From Fasciolopsis buskii (Eukaryota; Platyhelminthes; Trematoda; Plagiorchiida; Fasciolidae): a stretch of 64,000 bases of DNA. Position 1 is the first letter of the stretch. Every line of letters begins with the position of its first letter. Location of the stretch: positions 1 through 64,000 of the forward strand of contig LUCM01005123.1 in NCBI GenBank assembly GCA_008360955.1, in the 5' to 3' direction. Made by a program: the position numbers and the translations under genes. The notes under the pieces are model-generated. The model was not told where the DNA came from and made no database searches. It worked only from the letters and a program-made list of their open reading frames with translations. Shown piece by piece: positions 14,991 through 28,559 of the stretch.

Positions 14991-16843
14991 TGCTAAAAAG
15001 ATTAGAGATAACCAAATTTGCGAATGGAGATGACTGTTTACTTTTTCAAGGATTCGTGGTGCAACTTAATGTGATTCCTTGGAGTCCATATGTGTGAATA
15101 ATGGTGATGTAACGAACGTTTTGGCAACGAATGCAAACGAATAACAAGAGACTAACTTTACCCTCAGTAGATTCCCGGATTAGTGAAGCATATTCGCTAA
15201 ACAAACAGTAAATGTGTCGATTCTAAGTCTGCGTAACAGCAGCCACATGGATATCAATTCAAACCAGAGATTATATATCAGACTGGACCAATTCGCTCTC
15301 ATTTTTCACTGGAAACTGTTATTTTGGGGGAAAAAGTGGATTAGAAAGTTTGTACACAACATTCAGGATGAAACACTGCGCCAGGTGTAATCGTGTGAAC
15401 ATTTCTTATGATGCTTAGAGTCGGGCACAGAGATCTACAGTTCTGTCGAAGAAGTTCTGAATGCAGCATATTCGGAGCCGTGATTTACATCTATTAAATA
15501 CGAGTTAGTTCGTCCTAAAGAAAATCAAAACCGATTGGTATGCTGTTCCGATCATCTTTATTACTCATACGATCATTTTGAGCAGTGATCAACCAGTCTT
15601 AAAAATTTAGCTGTTTCGTTTGGACCTTTTAAAGTTCCTATTCCGATTAAGAATAAGAAGCACTGATATAAACTGGAACAGTGCCTGGTACTTCACTGTT
15701 TTGGTGCATCGCTGGTCAATTTGTCAGTACAGTTTACGTAACCTGAGATGTTTGGAGTAGATGCCTTCGATCACCTTGGATGCCATCGAAACCAGAAGTG
15801 CCGCATATGCACTACGATGAGGGGAAAACCGTTCAGCTAACTGAGAGTATCGGAATTCGCACACATCTCTACTAGTGATAAAACAGTAGCTATCTAGACG
15901 GTCAGCTGTCGGAATCCCATAAACACCAAAAATCGGATCTAGAGCCGGAGCAGATTTTCAAATCTATTGAAATTAATTCCTTTCTCTCAAATCTCATGTA
16001 AGTTAAGGATGAACTATGGATTTCGTGAAAAAAGCTAGTCTATCCTCTAGCATGATTAATTCGACACGTTTTGGACACAATAAGGCAACAGAAGAATCTG
16101 ACGTTGTAGTGGATTCTGGTAAACAGTCTGCCAGTGGCATATAGAATGCTATGTTTAACAAAAAACGTCCTATTCATTGGGTCAACTGTAACAAAAGCAA
16201 ATAATTCATTCGGGAATTTTATCGTTTTTGATTCTGCCGATCAGTTTTGCAATCTTACGCATTAAGAAAGTGGCTTCGTCACTGGCAACAGTTTTGTAAA
16301 GCTTAAATGAAATGAATTAAGCCCAAGGCGGGGTGGAATGTTTGCCATATTTCCTTTTTTGTGCCTAAGATGCTTGTGTTTATTGTTCCATAGCACAGTT
16401 CTGTACCATGCGTGTTACAAGAATATCCTGGTTAAATGCTTCCATTAATCTGTCCCTTTTTGCTTGATTACTGATATGGTTTAGTAGTAATGCAATACCT
16501 TTTTACGCGACTAGTAGACACGATCAAACGAGCGGGAAATATCTGGTCGGTCTTTCTTTCTTGCCTCGTGTTTTGCGGTGGAAGTAGGACTAAACTATCT
16601 CCATAGATGTCAATTACAGAATGCTTCGGAATTAGGCTTTCAAGTCAATCGTCTTGATTCTGGTGTTCTAGAACTAATCACTCGCTCAGTAATAGATCAC
16701 ACGAAATAACTAAAAGCTAAGATACATTTTGCGTAAGCCAAACACCGATATAATTCAAAAGGATTTGCGCACACATTTTCGTATTATGCACCAAGAAGAG
16801 GAGTTATTTAAAATTTATGGTCAAAAAGATGGCCAGCAGATCG

Positions 16844-16867
16844 GTATATATATATATATATGTATAT
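16844..16867. repeat. TA dinucleotide tract
   Basis: A run of TA units ends in TGTATATGA. No function is suggested. Confidence 0.85.
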
Positions 16868-17439
16868 GATTAAAAGCATGAGGCTGGAAAGAAGCCGACT
16901 ATATCGCGATTTCTTTTCTGTTTTCTCAAACTCTGTCGACAGTAGTTCACGGCTGATCACGGAAATCCCAACGGCAGATCGCATGCGAACATGTCAAGAT
17001 GACAAATGGGTAACTGACATGGGTGATGTTTTTATTAAATAAATCGTTCTAGTAATCCTGCTTAGTAACGAGAGTATAAAACACTAGCTTCGATTAATTG
17101 AATATGAGATTAGTTTATATTAGTGATTTCTTTCCATTATTCACGGATGACGGCCCAATTGTCAACAGCTCGATCAGTAGAATAACGTGTTCGCAATATT
17201 AAGTTTCCTCGTTTGAACCCTGGTGAGAGTATGTCAATATTGACCCCAATTACTGCAACACATAACCCCATGAGAGTCACCTGAAAACGATAAGTCCGCT
17301 AATGTTGGGTCGCAGATTCAGATGATTTGCAATGGGAGGATTAATCTAGTCGGCAGGTGATTCATGGTGTATTGCATACATTCCATTTCCCACCAAGAAA
17401 TCGTTGAAATACAATGTTCGTTATTTAGCCTTGTTAGAA

Positions 17440-17655
17440 CACTCCAGTAGCACGCAAACATTGATCCCGAAATCAGACGCTAGCCGCATGAGAGCCAATT
17501 GTGAGTTGTTAGTTATAGCTACCAGTTTACCGGGGCGAGCTGACTGTGACGGTCGATTCATGGTTGTTTTTTCGTAGTTCACGTGCGCCTCAGAGGCAAT
17601 GAATATGAATTGCTAATGATTCCCAAAAAAGGCAAACGGGTTTTCATGATTACTA
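17440..17655 (+). repeat. Possible SINE, family 1, very diverged
   Basis: AATTGCTAATGATTCCCAAA near 17609-17628 recalls the family body, and the block carries CCAGTAGCACGCAA at 17444-17457, which recurs at 54856-54869. The rest does not align by eye, so membership is tentative. Confidence 0.25.
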
Positions 17656-19100
17656 AGCAGGGAGTTGAACAAAAATAACTCTAATGTTACATGTGAGATT
17701 ATCGAACTATCCAAAACGCGCGGGGTAATGCCAGGCAACAAATCCGATGGTGAATACTTTTAACGTCAACGAACTGATTCAAAAGAAGAACCGAGACCTA
17801 CAGTAGCAGCAACGGAGTATTAAGATAAATGTTTCTTTATTTCCCAGACATGTTTTCATGGCAATGATGGCAGAATTAACAGTGTCAGATTTCAAATAAA
17901 AACCACGAAAGTCGACTTGGGATTTGATGGAATAAATAATAAAGCAACTCTATTTGGAAAAGTACTCAACGAGAGTTTATATAATTCGAATATATCATGA
18001 GGTTCAAAAATGCTAGAATTGGAAAACCTGAACAATAGGCAAATCTTTGTTGGCATTTAAAAGTTACATGTTCAGTTCCATCTAGGAAATCTTCACGATT
18101 CACAATTGTCTTTATTTTACTACGGTGAACAAATGGCGGAACGGTGTATAAAGAATCAGCTATTGTTTGATGCTTTGAGATTACGGGAGTGTGGGAAAAA
18201 TTTCAGGATGCCACAAGATTTTACATCTACGAAAGATTTTCGTGGGCACTACGGACAACCAGGGAATGGAAAAGCCTGTTTGTACAGCTGTGCTGTACCA
18301 TGTTGTTTTGTTGATATCATTGGTATTATTGTTATGAATACGGTTTGTCAAACATTACTTACCTATTTGCCATCGGCTGCTTCATATATCCCATGAGGAT
18401 AACGGTAGCTGGAAAGTTTGGTTTGGAAATAAATTACACAATGTGAAATAGTTGAAGCTGGCCCGAACTCTTAATGAGCCCTAAAATCACCCTGTTCAAC
18501 TGGCAATAAATCCGCTGTCTACCACCGGAACGCACCCAAACACGGAAATCGGTAGCCGAAACGTTGGCGCATTACATCTACCAACAACGTTGTGTTATTA
18601 ACGTTATGTCATTCACAGTTAAAACAGTACATGGCGCATAGATTTTTTGATACACTCCTTACATCATCTGGTCCCGATGCATATCTCTTTCAAATTACCC
18701 TTATCCACGGCAAGTTTGTCGCAATATTTGTGAGGATCTTTATAGGCCTAGTTCGTAGTGCTTACTAGCAGGCAAATCCTGCGCGATCATTCTTGTCATT
18801 TGCCCTAAAAGTATTGCACGGTTAAACAGCCTCCAAAGATTAAAGGCTAAATATCTCCTGCACAAGTTGAATGAATTTCTGTGTAACGTGGAGAACTTCA
18901 ACACATACTCCCTACGTTTATTCGCCCGCATAATCTGTCGTCATCCTAAGGCTAGGGCTGTCAAGTGATGAAGGAAATCGGACCGGAACCAGGTGCTACC
19001 TTCTGATCGTGTGGGTGTACATGTCACGATGTCCACGCCGAATAATCCGCGCAAGCTTCCAGGTACGTGCCGCAGCAAATATTTACCGACGCATTCCCGG

Positions 19101-19122
19101 ACACACATATACACACACACAG
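19101..19122. repeat. AC-rich microsatellite
   Basis: ACACACATATACACACACAC forms a short interrupted CA repeat. Opposed small frames crossing it are artefacts. Confidence 0.75.
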
Positions 19123-21351
19123 AGGAATACACGGAGCTGTATATGCCAACACCAGCACGCACGCGGATGATGTGAATATCCGAGGCGCATGTCTGATTTA
19201 AGACTACTTAGATTGCTAAAAATGTGGATACATCATCAACAAACGGCCGGACTAACTGTTCAACTACTGAACCACAGAATCGAGTTGATGTGAATTACAG
19301 TTTCACGGATTGTTACACAGTACCGGTATGTCAGTTTCTGGTTTGGTTTCCTCGAGCTTACAAAAGGAGATCTGAAGTTTCAGGCAAAATTCCTAGCTTC
19401 AAGTTTTAGTAGATAGCAATTCGGAACTTGGAAATCATAACAAAACACGGCAACAAACTTGCTCAACTTCTATTTTAGTTAAGCATATGCGGGCATGTGT
19501 ATGTGCATAAGTAAAAGTATACATTTATATTCATGCTTATACAAAGACATCACTGATTTCCTTTGTCTATATCTCCAATTTTCTAGCACTTGCGAGGCAT
19601 AAAAGAGCATCACCAAATATCGTGGATTTATTAACAGGTTTCCCTTAGAAAAGATGTGTATAATGTTTGATGATGGCAATAAGGCCAGTTAAGCATTAGT
19701 TGCTTTGGTTGCCGAAGTACACTCGTTTAAACGTGAGAAATGAAGTCTTAATGAAGTACGAAAATTTCGCTCACGCCACTGAAAGGGTCCATGTATGTTT
19801 CGTAATCGGCATTCATGAATGGTGACGGGTTCGTCAGTCCACCGGGGACATTTATTTTACGCAGTAGTTTGGCCATTAATAATTCTTTATTTTTAGGCCG
19901 AAGTTAAGTATTTAATAACTGGGATAGTTGTCGTCAACTGGAACTTAACCATCAAAATTGATCACGAACAGGAATGATTTCCTTCAAGTAGTATCTTGAG
20001 TTGTGTCAAACTTGGACTTGCATCAAGGCCACCTAAGCGAATCGCGTCAATCGTTTACACTGGTTTCGTGGGCGAGAGCCACTGAAATGTTTCATTACCA
20101 AAATGTAAACCGACTACAAACCTCGGTCAATTGAAAGTTTTATCTTCAAGCATTTCCAATCTTTTAGACTAGCCAAGGTCACCACTTGGACGAACAAACT
20201 AAGTCAAAATCATGGCTTTCACGGAGAAAATCAAACACATTCAAAGGTGACCACAGTTACGTATGTTTATGTCAGATTTTCACGACAGAACTACTTTCCC
20301 CTGGTTCCGAAATAGATAATCACCGACATTCCATAAACCATTATCCAGATAAAGGTAAGTAATGTTTAAACGACCTAAATGTGGGCGGAAACGAGGCATC
20401 GCTCAATCATGAAAAAGGAGAGAATATGACTCTGCTGTGCAGTAACAGAAAATACATAGCGCTCTATTCTGGCTATTCGGTAGTTTTTACGATGCATGTA
20501 AGCAAGCGGTGACCCGCAGAACGCTAACGAAAAAAACTCTTCTGGAAGGAAATTCTTCGAAATTACCGTGCGGTTTTAATCCCTTCCAAGTTGATTAATC
20601 TGACACAAAACTAATCAGAAAAGCGTTTCACACAGGAAGAACGACAGTTCGCTAGAGATTTTAGTGACGAAAACATTGCTTTGATTCTAGGGAAGTGGAC
20701 CAAGGGGAAAAAAATAACCTCCAAAAGAAGCCCCGTGCCGTAACCTGCCAGAATTTAGTAAGTATATTATCTTGAGTGTTGTGGTTTTCCTTCAATGTAG
20801 AGTAAGTTAGGGTGAAAGTACACTAGGATATGCTTCACATAAGAACAAACCACGATCTGATTTCTGATCCGACCAAAAATACATTTTATGTCCAGACGTG
20901 ATAGCTTATTGAGCTACCTAACCAGTGGACAATGACAAGAAAATTAGGAAACTTCTTGGGGCATGAGACAAAACCAATTTTATCAAAATGATAAAAACAA
21001 ATTGCTAGAAAATAGTAATGGGCACATTGACTGCCACTGTTTACTAATACCGCATTTCCGTCCAATACGTGCGTCATATTGTTTTCAATATATCTCAGTT
21101 TCTTCTGTCTAGCAGGATTGCAATCAATTCTGGATCAAATAAGTATGTAGTGGCTAAAATGGGATAGCAACTAAATTCCTAGTTTTTCTGTTTGCTGGTT
21201 ACCATTAAAACTATGGGAATATCGCTAAAGCGATTGGTCAGTTAGCGATGAAATAACCGAGTGTAAAATCAATTAGTTGTTCGTTTACGTTCTTATCTGC
21301 TGAAGCGGAAAAGGTTCATGTGACTGTTGCTGCATGAGTTTTGGCGGTAGC

Positions 21352-21382
21352 CATATATATATTTATACATATATATATATAA
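21352..21382. repeat. AT dinucleotide tract
   Basis: Two ATATAT runs are joined by TTTATAC. It is a simple microsatellite in otherwise featureless DNA. Confidence 0.85.
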
Positions 21383-22773
21383 GCAAATTTCTTCAACATG
21401 GTTTTTAACCGTGCAGAATGAAATCTTTCTTAACGTACTGGCTGTTGCTTTTGAGGCTCGTTTATATTTCCAGTAGTAAGGGGTTAGATTTTCCCAGGAA
21501 ATTATTCGTCAGGTGATTTCGGTGTTCAGCTGAGTGATAGGAAACCTTGGAAGCATAATGCAGCAATTTCATCCTTGCTAGCAATCCCCAACGATGCATA
21601 TTCATCGAAATACGACCTGGAGATAGGACGAGCAAATAGGAGTCGAACACCTCAGCAATCAGGCTGCCAAACAGACTTTCTATAAGCTTTACTAGACGAT
21701 GATGTTTTGCAAGCAAGCAACATTGGTTCCGAATAAATTTGGAAGTGCTTTTGCGTTCAACATTTACAAACATTTGTTCCCCGGGCCAGTGTTTCTCCAT
21801 ATGAAGGTAGCCTCTTTTTACATGGTACCTAAATTGTCTCGTTTTCAGGTGCACCTGAATCTAGTGAACAACAAAAGTAAAAGCACCGAAGAACGTACTT
21901 CTTTCTACGTCTCGGCAGTACAATAGAGAGACGAGTTGACACAACTCACGGAGCCCTGTTTCTAGAGTAATGCCAGAAACCCTTCCTAAATACGGAGATG
22001 AGTTAACCGAAATGTTTCGGCTTTTCGTGAATAAGGATTTCTTTTGTATTGTAAAGACAGGGAGTTCCAAAGATTTGTCGTAGGTGGGATTTGCGATAAG
22101 TTCGGCCCCAATTTAGAGGTGCATGAAATGCTTTGGACGCAAAATTCGAGATTCATCTTGAACACAGCCGAAGCCGTATCTATCCGTTTATTCATGATTA
22201 GGTCGCTTATTCATTATCGCCCTGATTTTTTCCTTAAGCTCCTAGAAGACAGTCTTTGAACTGTGACTTCATTTCTCAAAATCAGACACCGGCTTTTAGC
22301 TTTACATGATGGCTTCCAATTAGTGGAATTGTTAGACTTATTGCCTGACAAATGTCTTTCCCTTTCAAAGTTGAATCCCTCCACCAGCGAGAATGAGATT
22401 TTTCCATTAACTATTGTAGAACTGCTTGACAGCTGAACAGGACTGTGATGCATACCGTGCCAAAGTACTTACTCCCCGCGCTAATGTGCTTGGTTCACAA
22501 GAATCCCTGATGTCCCGCGACTATGAACCCTAACGTTTTGTAAATGCAAGTCTTCAAATAGGTTGTTCAGTAATGAAGAAACGAAACTCATAAGACTAGG
22601 ATCAGCAAGATAAGCTTGCTCAGTTAGTTGACAAAACACATTCCAGAATCACGTACGGAACTAAATGTGTATTCACGGTAGTTTTACTAAACTTAGCGGC
22701 AATTTTATTCCAAGATCATTGCCTTGGTGATTTCTCAAATTGTATTTGGTACATTAAGTAACCTGGAACGGCC

Positions 22774-23230
22774 ATGAGGCCAGGAGTTCAACAAGAGGGA
22801 GGTACAGGCTCCCGGGTCTGGAGTGTCAAAAATAGAGAAAAGAGTCATCAACCGAACGCCACCAAGAATATCAGCCAGCCCATACACTCGCGCAATCAGA
22901 ATCAAGATGGCAGCGCACAGCCTGAGCCAATAAACTCCAAGTCGGATTGCCAACATAGGTCAAGGTCGAATCCGAGTTGTGGCTGCTATAAATACGGACC
23001 AGCCCTGACGATGTTACCTCGGCTGATGATGAAGTGCTTGTTGTGTGAACGCCAAGCTCATTTATCACATTCGCCTGAAAGAAGAATTTTTCACATTTGT
23101 TCATATGAAGCCTTAAGTCTGCTTCTCACACTATTTGACCGACTCCTGGCCACGTCATATGCAGATGTGGGCAGTTCATTTGGGTGGTTTGACATTGTAC
23201 GTCTTTCCCACCCTAGGTGCCTGTCTTGAT
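22774..23230 (+). other. ORF-dense, promoter-like block, probably repeat-derived
   Basis: The + frame is open for 151 codons from ATG 22774, and - strand frames overlap it on both sides. By eye the block is more GC-rich than its surroundings and contains GCTATAAATACGG near 22985-22997, a good TATA box. TGTCAAAAATAG at 22824 could be an LTR start. The translated + frame holds a Cys-containing stretch (CGCYKYGP, then MKCLLCERQ) but no domain I recognise. Openness on both strands suggests repeat-derived DNA such as an LTR or LINE leader rather than a host exon. Confidence 0.35.
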
Positions 23231-23597
23231 TATGGGTTGGTGTAGAGACAACCTGTGGCGTGTGGGTCTGACCGGTGAAATCAAAAATTTGCGACACGTG
23301 TATATGTTCACTCCTAAAGGAAGGACTGTTTAGAACCGTAGCGATAAATCGCCATAGCTGAGAAATGGTACAGTTAAAGAGAAATAAAACTCGGCAAACT
23401 ACTGCAATGTGGAAAGTCTTTGTTCGCAAAGAGATTTTTACGATTTCATTTACCATTAAAGAAAGGTGAGCAAATATCTGTGAGTGATAGTTGATTTTCT
23501 GGGCCGTACCTGAATTTTGATCATTTCTGGCAGTGCTGTTCACGTGAATCCGATTTTGCCAGCATTCTTTCAAGCAGGCTGGTTTGGGATCAGTCAT
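23091..23597 (-). other. Longest open frame in the window, unassigned
   Basis: From ATG at 23597, 168 codons stay open on the - strand and overlap the end of the promoter-like block. The product is basic near its C-terminus (RSRSNSVRSRLKASYEQM) and has one hydrophobic stretch (IAVVCRVLFLFNC). No signal peptide or known motif is seen. At this base composition a frame of this length is not far beyond chance. It is listed only as a candidate exon or repeat-derived frame. Confidence 0.2.
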
Positions 23598-26500
23598 CGG
23601 TACACACTAGTCGCTAACATCGGGACTCAAAATAGAGCCTTCGTATATAGATTAAATGGTGCAAATTTTCAACGGTAACAAAAAAGCACTGCAAAAGGCA
23701 TGCATGGCGGATGAAATGTTCCACTTGTAACGAGATATTTTCTGCGGCAAATGCCTATATTTAACTACTGAAGACAAGACTGCTCTTCTAGGCGATTATT
23801 TTGTTTTTGAGACCGATTTGATTCGCGTGGTTGAACAACACTTAATTCAGAATCGTGAAGGGAAACGTGTTTGGGTTTTTGAAACCACTTCCTGTATGCT
23901 ACGATTCACTAGAAAAAACATATCAACATCTTGAAAAACTATTTACCCAACGTTTCTTTCGAAACCACTGATTTTGCACTAATGTGCTGCGGTTTTGGTT
24001 GCCATTACACAGTACTGCCAGTTAGGAACGAATTAACAGGAACTAGAAGCGAAAAACTTGGAAAGTGTGTGTATATACATTACAATTATTGTTTATGTAC
24101 AGGAGTTCAACCGAGAATTCAAAGCCAACATCTGAGCTCATTTCTGCGCTTGTAGTATAGAGGTGATAAACTCAATGGAAATTTCAATGCACGGTATGTC
24201 ACTCCACTCCAAGGTAAGATCTTTTTGCGATCACGTCAGTATCGGACTACACTGCCCATTCCTGTGCTCGTAAGGTGAAGGTTTGTCAAAGCTTCTCAGC
24301 TCCCATGACCTGAATTTATCAGGCCGGTGGGATGAACATATTTGGAGAACTTGATGTTTGATCGAAAGAAAATAGCCATTCACAATAAGATCGGCGTTCT
24401 GTCATATGTACCTAAAAAGCATTACGAATCTCAGCACCAATATACCTTTACCTTATCGGCTTCGTAAGGAGAACTGAAAAGAGAGAACTGCTTTGACGAA
24501 ATTTTGAGTTCCAAGTACATACTATGAGATTATTTCATGAAATAAAATCTGCTGATTCCGCGAGAATTCATAACTGTCATCCATTTAGTTTAGTCACCAA
24601 CCGATTATTGATTAACGTTATTAAGAACGCGGACAACAATCACATTTTCACAATTGGTTAAACTGGTTTATACAACCGACGATATTGTCGAAATCTGGGC
24701 CATCAGATAGATGGATTTATTCAAGTCGTTATTTTGTCTTATGGTATTTAAACTAAGTTGACTAAGGCTCACCTCTGATTCGGTGAACAACTAGTGTTTA
24801 TCACCATAAGGCTTTTTTGTTACACGTGATTCTTTCACATTTAGATGACTGCAAGGCATATGTTGTGCTTTAACATGGCGTCATAATGCCGCTGCAGTTG
24901 TGATTTAGCGATAATCTTTGTATGCCCATTTGTCTCGGTCATCAGCTAAATCAAACCGACCTGGGACGTCTCAACTTTTGCGTATATACGGTGTTGACTC
25001 ATTCGTTAACGTTCCACTATGCCTGTTGACTACCAGTAACGGTTTAGTCGTAAGTATGGCAAATACTTGCTAACCGAGAACGGAAATTTAAAAATAACGG
25101 CAGAAAGAATGCACATTGTTTTTGCCACTCCGTGTAATACCCAAGGGTTGCAGTGAATCCTCTTTCTTATCTGAGATATTGGAAAGGCTTTTAACCAAAA
25201 TCTGAAAACCGGTACTAGTCAGTGAGCTATCTGCAATCATGGTTCTCTAACGCGGAACGAATACTGGTGAATTCTACCAGCTTCCTTGACTCCTTTGTTA
25301 TGTTCGCTCATAGCAGGGACATGGGAAAAGTGCCTCAAACGTAGTTAAAAATACCGACGAAACTTTCGCATAGTCACAATTGGGTTGCCGGCGTCTATCA
25401 TAGTCAAAATATGAACCGAAGTTGAATTTTGGAAAACTTTTCTGTCAGAAATCAGTCCAGCACGAGTCCGGTGCAGAGTGACTTTACGACTTCAATAGTG
25501 GGATTCCGGTGTAATTCCCACAATGTGCGATGCAATCTTTATCGGATTCCTTTCACACTCCGTCATATATTTTTCTTACATTCAGTTTCTAGCACTAATG
25601 GCTCTACATTGACCATATAAGTGGTGTTTCTTCTAATCGATTTTTAATTAAAGCCGATAAATGGACGTTCCCATGACCGCATGGATTTAACTTTCTATTC
25701 AGACAGTACAAGCCGTATCACTTCAAGGCTTTTGGCTAAGCGGCTGTTCCTAATCGAACGTGAAATGTAACCTTGAGTAACACATAAATGAGCAGGAAAA
25801 TATCTATTTCGCTTAAATTTTCGTGGTTTCACTTGGTTTTAAAATTGGTGTTTCGCTTTAAATATTCAAAGCAGCTTCCTACCTGCAACCTCTGAGAATT
25901 CCCTTTAGCCTCACACTGCAAACTGATCACTTACAGTCTCCTTGATTTTGGAAAAATGTTTACAGCCTATATCCAGATTCAAAAATTTTCCTACTTGTGT
26001 AATCATCTTATGAAACTTACTAAGCTATGATACTTTTCTGATAGCTGGTACTGTACTGCTGTCTAAACGTAAACATCGTATTCAAAACGGTTGAATGTCC
26101 ACCGAGATTATTTTTTTGCAAGAGAACTGAATAAGCTGCACGACAACGGGACAGTCGTTGGGGTTCACAAAGCGTTACACAAGCGCTACGTCTCACTGTT
26201 TACGCAACAAGAGGACCTACGAGTTACGTCCAATGTAAGATAAACTGGGTTTCGATCTCTGGGTCAACTCTATGTTGATATATGTTCTTGATGTTCTACT
26301 GGTGAGACCGAAACAGTGTATTCACATAGACTGGGGTTCCCTATTGCCGTAGTGTGCACAGCGGAAGACGTTTTGCGCTTCAGACAGTTGGCAACCGGTC
26401 GATAATCCTGTCCCTTGTTAGGAGGACATTTTTTATATAACGGAACCTTATTCGTGGGTAAGCCTTTTTCACATTGCGATAATGAGTACATTTTCAAAGC

Positions 26501-27189
26501 AGAAAGGCTTATGTAAAAGTGAATTACAAACTCCCGTGAATGGTTAATTTGAAACTAATTGCCCGCATGAAAACTGTCAACAGTGATGCGAAAGAGCGAC
26601 ATAGCGAAAAAATCCGTACCCATCTATTTTAGGCACTGTTATTTACGATCAACTGCTTGCAGGTTGGCAAGAAATTAGAAATTCATTCTTGAATACTTTT
26701 CGTTTGTGTTATTCCGTAAAACCCACAACTCATGAAGCACCAGCGTGACCGCAGTAGGCTCAGGTGAAGATATGGTCCACTGTCCCACAATACAACTTGC
26801 AGTCAATTGTAGACCACTGCGCACAGACACAGTTCTCATTTGATTGTGAATTAAAAACATTTCTACTCTGAATCAGCTTAGCCTAGCCTGAAACGGAAAT
26901 TGTTCATTTTTTTCGGCATGATTAGTTTGTACATGAGTGGTGAGACGAATTTTTATGAACCCACGACTGAGAAATACAGAAAAACCCGTCACCGAGAGGG
27001 CCGTTTGATGTTTCGAATGAATGCATACTTACAGCCACCCATCAATTGCAATCGACAGGTCCAATTCAACTTAACAAACGAGTGTTTGTCACGTGACAAC
27101 GGGCCGGACAATTTGTGCGTGTATGTAGTGTGGGTATGCATTCGGTGGGCACGCGCCCTTTGACTGGCTGCCCTACGATTCCGTGTCAT
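23598..27189. other. No supported gene
   Basis: Only short frames are present, with no motif, repeat or promoter pattern that I can support. Confidence 0.45.
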
Positions 27190-27379
27190 CCTTATTTTGT
27201 CATTTTCTAGTCGGATATTTGGTTCGATTATGGTCTCCGTTCGCCGGTCAGAATTATTGTGGTCTAAAAACTGTATTGTTTCCCAACTTGGACTGGGATC
27301 ACGCACTATTGTACCTCAGAGATCTTCTAATCCATCCAGAAGAGGCACTCGTGCTGCCTGGCTGGCAACTCTTTTATGA

Positions 27380-27960
27380 ATCCTTTCAGCCAAGATGTCC
27401 ACTCCGGTATTGTTGAGTAACAACATCCGTTCTCTGTTTATGAAAATGTCGGATCTGTTCCTCGCACTTCAATCACCTATCCATGTTTACACTTGTGTCC
27501 AGTGCTTACAAGAATTGTGGATGAACCCGGATATCGCTGATTCACTCGTGTCGATAAACACCTTCAATCTCCGAACAAGAAGACTGAAGGCGGTGTGCTA
27601 AGCCAACATACATAAACTCCTTCTGGTCTGGCAAGTCCGAAGTTGTTTATACGTATTCTGTCAATGGAATTGACTATCTCGTGACAGAGTGCCATCCTAG
27701 GTTTTCTCGCCATACCAGCACTATCATAACGAATTTATACATTGTCCCTTTTAGCTCGCCAAAAATATCGCATCTTTTTCGACTCCTTTCCAGTATTTAT
27801 TGTCCCTCTTTTTGAGGATAATCTGCATATTATTGTGGATGATTTCAATCATGAATCTACCCTACCACTGACTTTGTTTGATTTGACAAACCTCTGCGTT
27901 TCTCCAAACAGATGAAGTTTTCACCAACCACCCTGATTTTTTTCCCTGAAACTGTGTGCT
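27380..27960 (+). pseudogene. LINE apurinic-like endonuclease domain, broken
   Basis: The frame at 27395-27601 reads LLSNNIRSLFMKMSDLF and then QELWMNPDIADSLVSI. This corresponds to the N-terminus of CR1 and L2 endonucleases (N-x-RSL, K-x-x-L, E-x-W-L-x-x-x-I-x-D). Further on, near 27830-27860, a different frame contains IIVDDFNHE, matching the family's catalytic GDFN box, here with D replacing the glycine. The expected DRxxRxGGGV segment between them is lost in shifts after 27600. In intact elements this domain nicks target DNA to prime reverse transcription. This copy is inactive. Confidence 0.7.
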
Positions 27961-28196
27961 CCGATTCCAAGTAGCAATTATTGTCTGATTCTGTTAATAT
28001 CCAAGATGTACTCTAGGACAGTCTTCCATTCCTTCAAATCCGAGTTCGCCTCTGTTACCTTTCACGCAACAACCTAGTTCTTCTTCAAAAATCTCTTTCG
28101 ATCGCATCTACCTGTTTCTCTTTTGAACCCCTGTTCAATTACGATGTCAGACTTTTCACAGAGACGGCCAACGAAATTCGTTTCATCCAATGTCCC

Positions 28197-28523
28197 TTGG
28201 AAATACTGTTCCACTCAAATGGCCACAACTCCTCCCAGATACTGAAATCTTTAATAAGATGCAAGGAGCACTTCTACAAATTCTACAGTAACTCGAGTGT
28301 GCGGTTTATTTCCAACCTAATAAAAGCTGAAATCAAGCGCACCGATACGATATTTGCCAACCACCTCTTGAGTGGTAACAACAACCGATTCCTATGGCAA
28401 GAAACTCGACTGTTGTGTGGGAAGAAAAAGAAACATAAAATATTCTGCGGATATCAGCAGCATCAATCATGCTTTCATCCATCCTTCCACTTTTACCAAA
28501 TTCTGATTTGGACAGAGTACTGA
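28197..28523 (+). pseudogene. LINE linker between endonuclease and reverse transcriptase
   Basis: A 108-codon open stretch lies between the endonuclease and RT remnants of the same element. Basic and aromatic segments such as RCKEHFYKFYSNSSV resemble the CR1 linker, where K-x-x-x-x-x-x-Y repeats are typical. It has no recognised catalytic role. Its identity is inferred from position and composition and it is not an independent gene. Confidence 0.5.
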
Positions 28524-28559
28524 TGACGTGACAGTTGCAGGATTTTCTGGAGAGGAGAT

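Larger units (their letters stand above)
14991..22773. other. No supported gene
   Basis: Contains the TA tracts and tentative SINE piece listed separately. Near 18541-18593 GGTAGCCGAAACGTTGGCG, with the palindrome ACAACGTTGT at 18584-18593, looks like a retroelement tail but is unassigned. A - strand frame from 22070 to 21462 is open for about 200 codons with one stop near 21861-21863, and has no recognisable motif. Confidence 0.45.
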
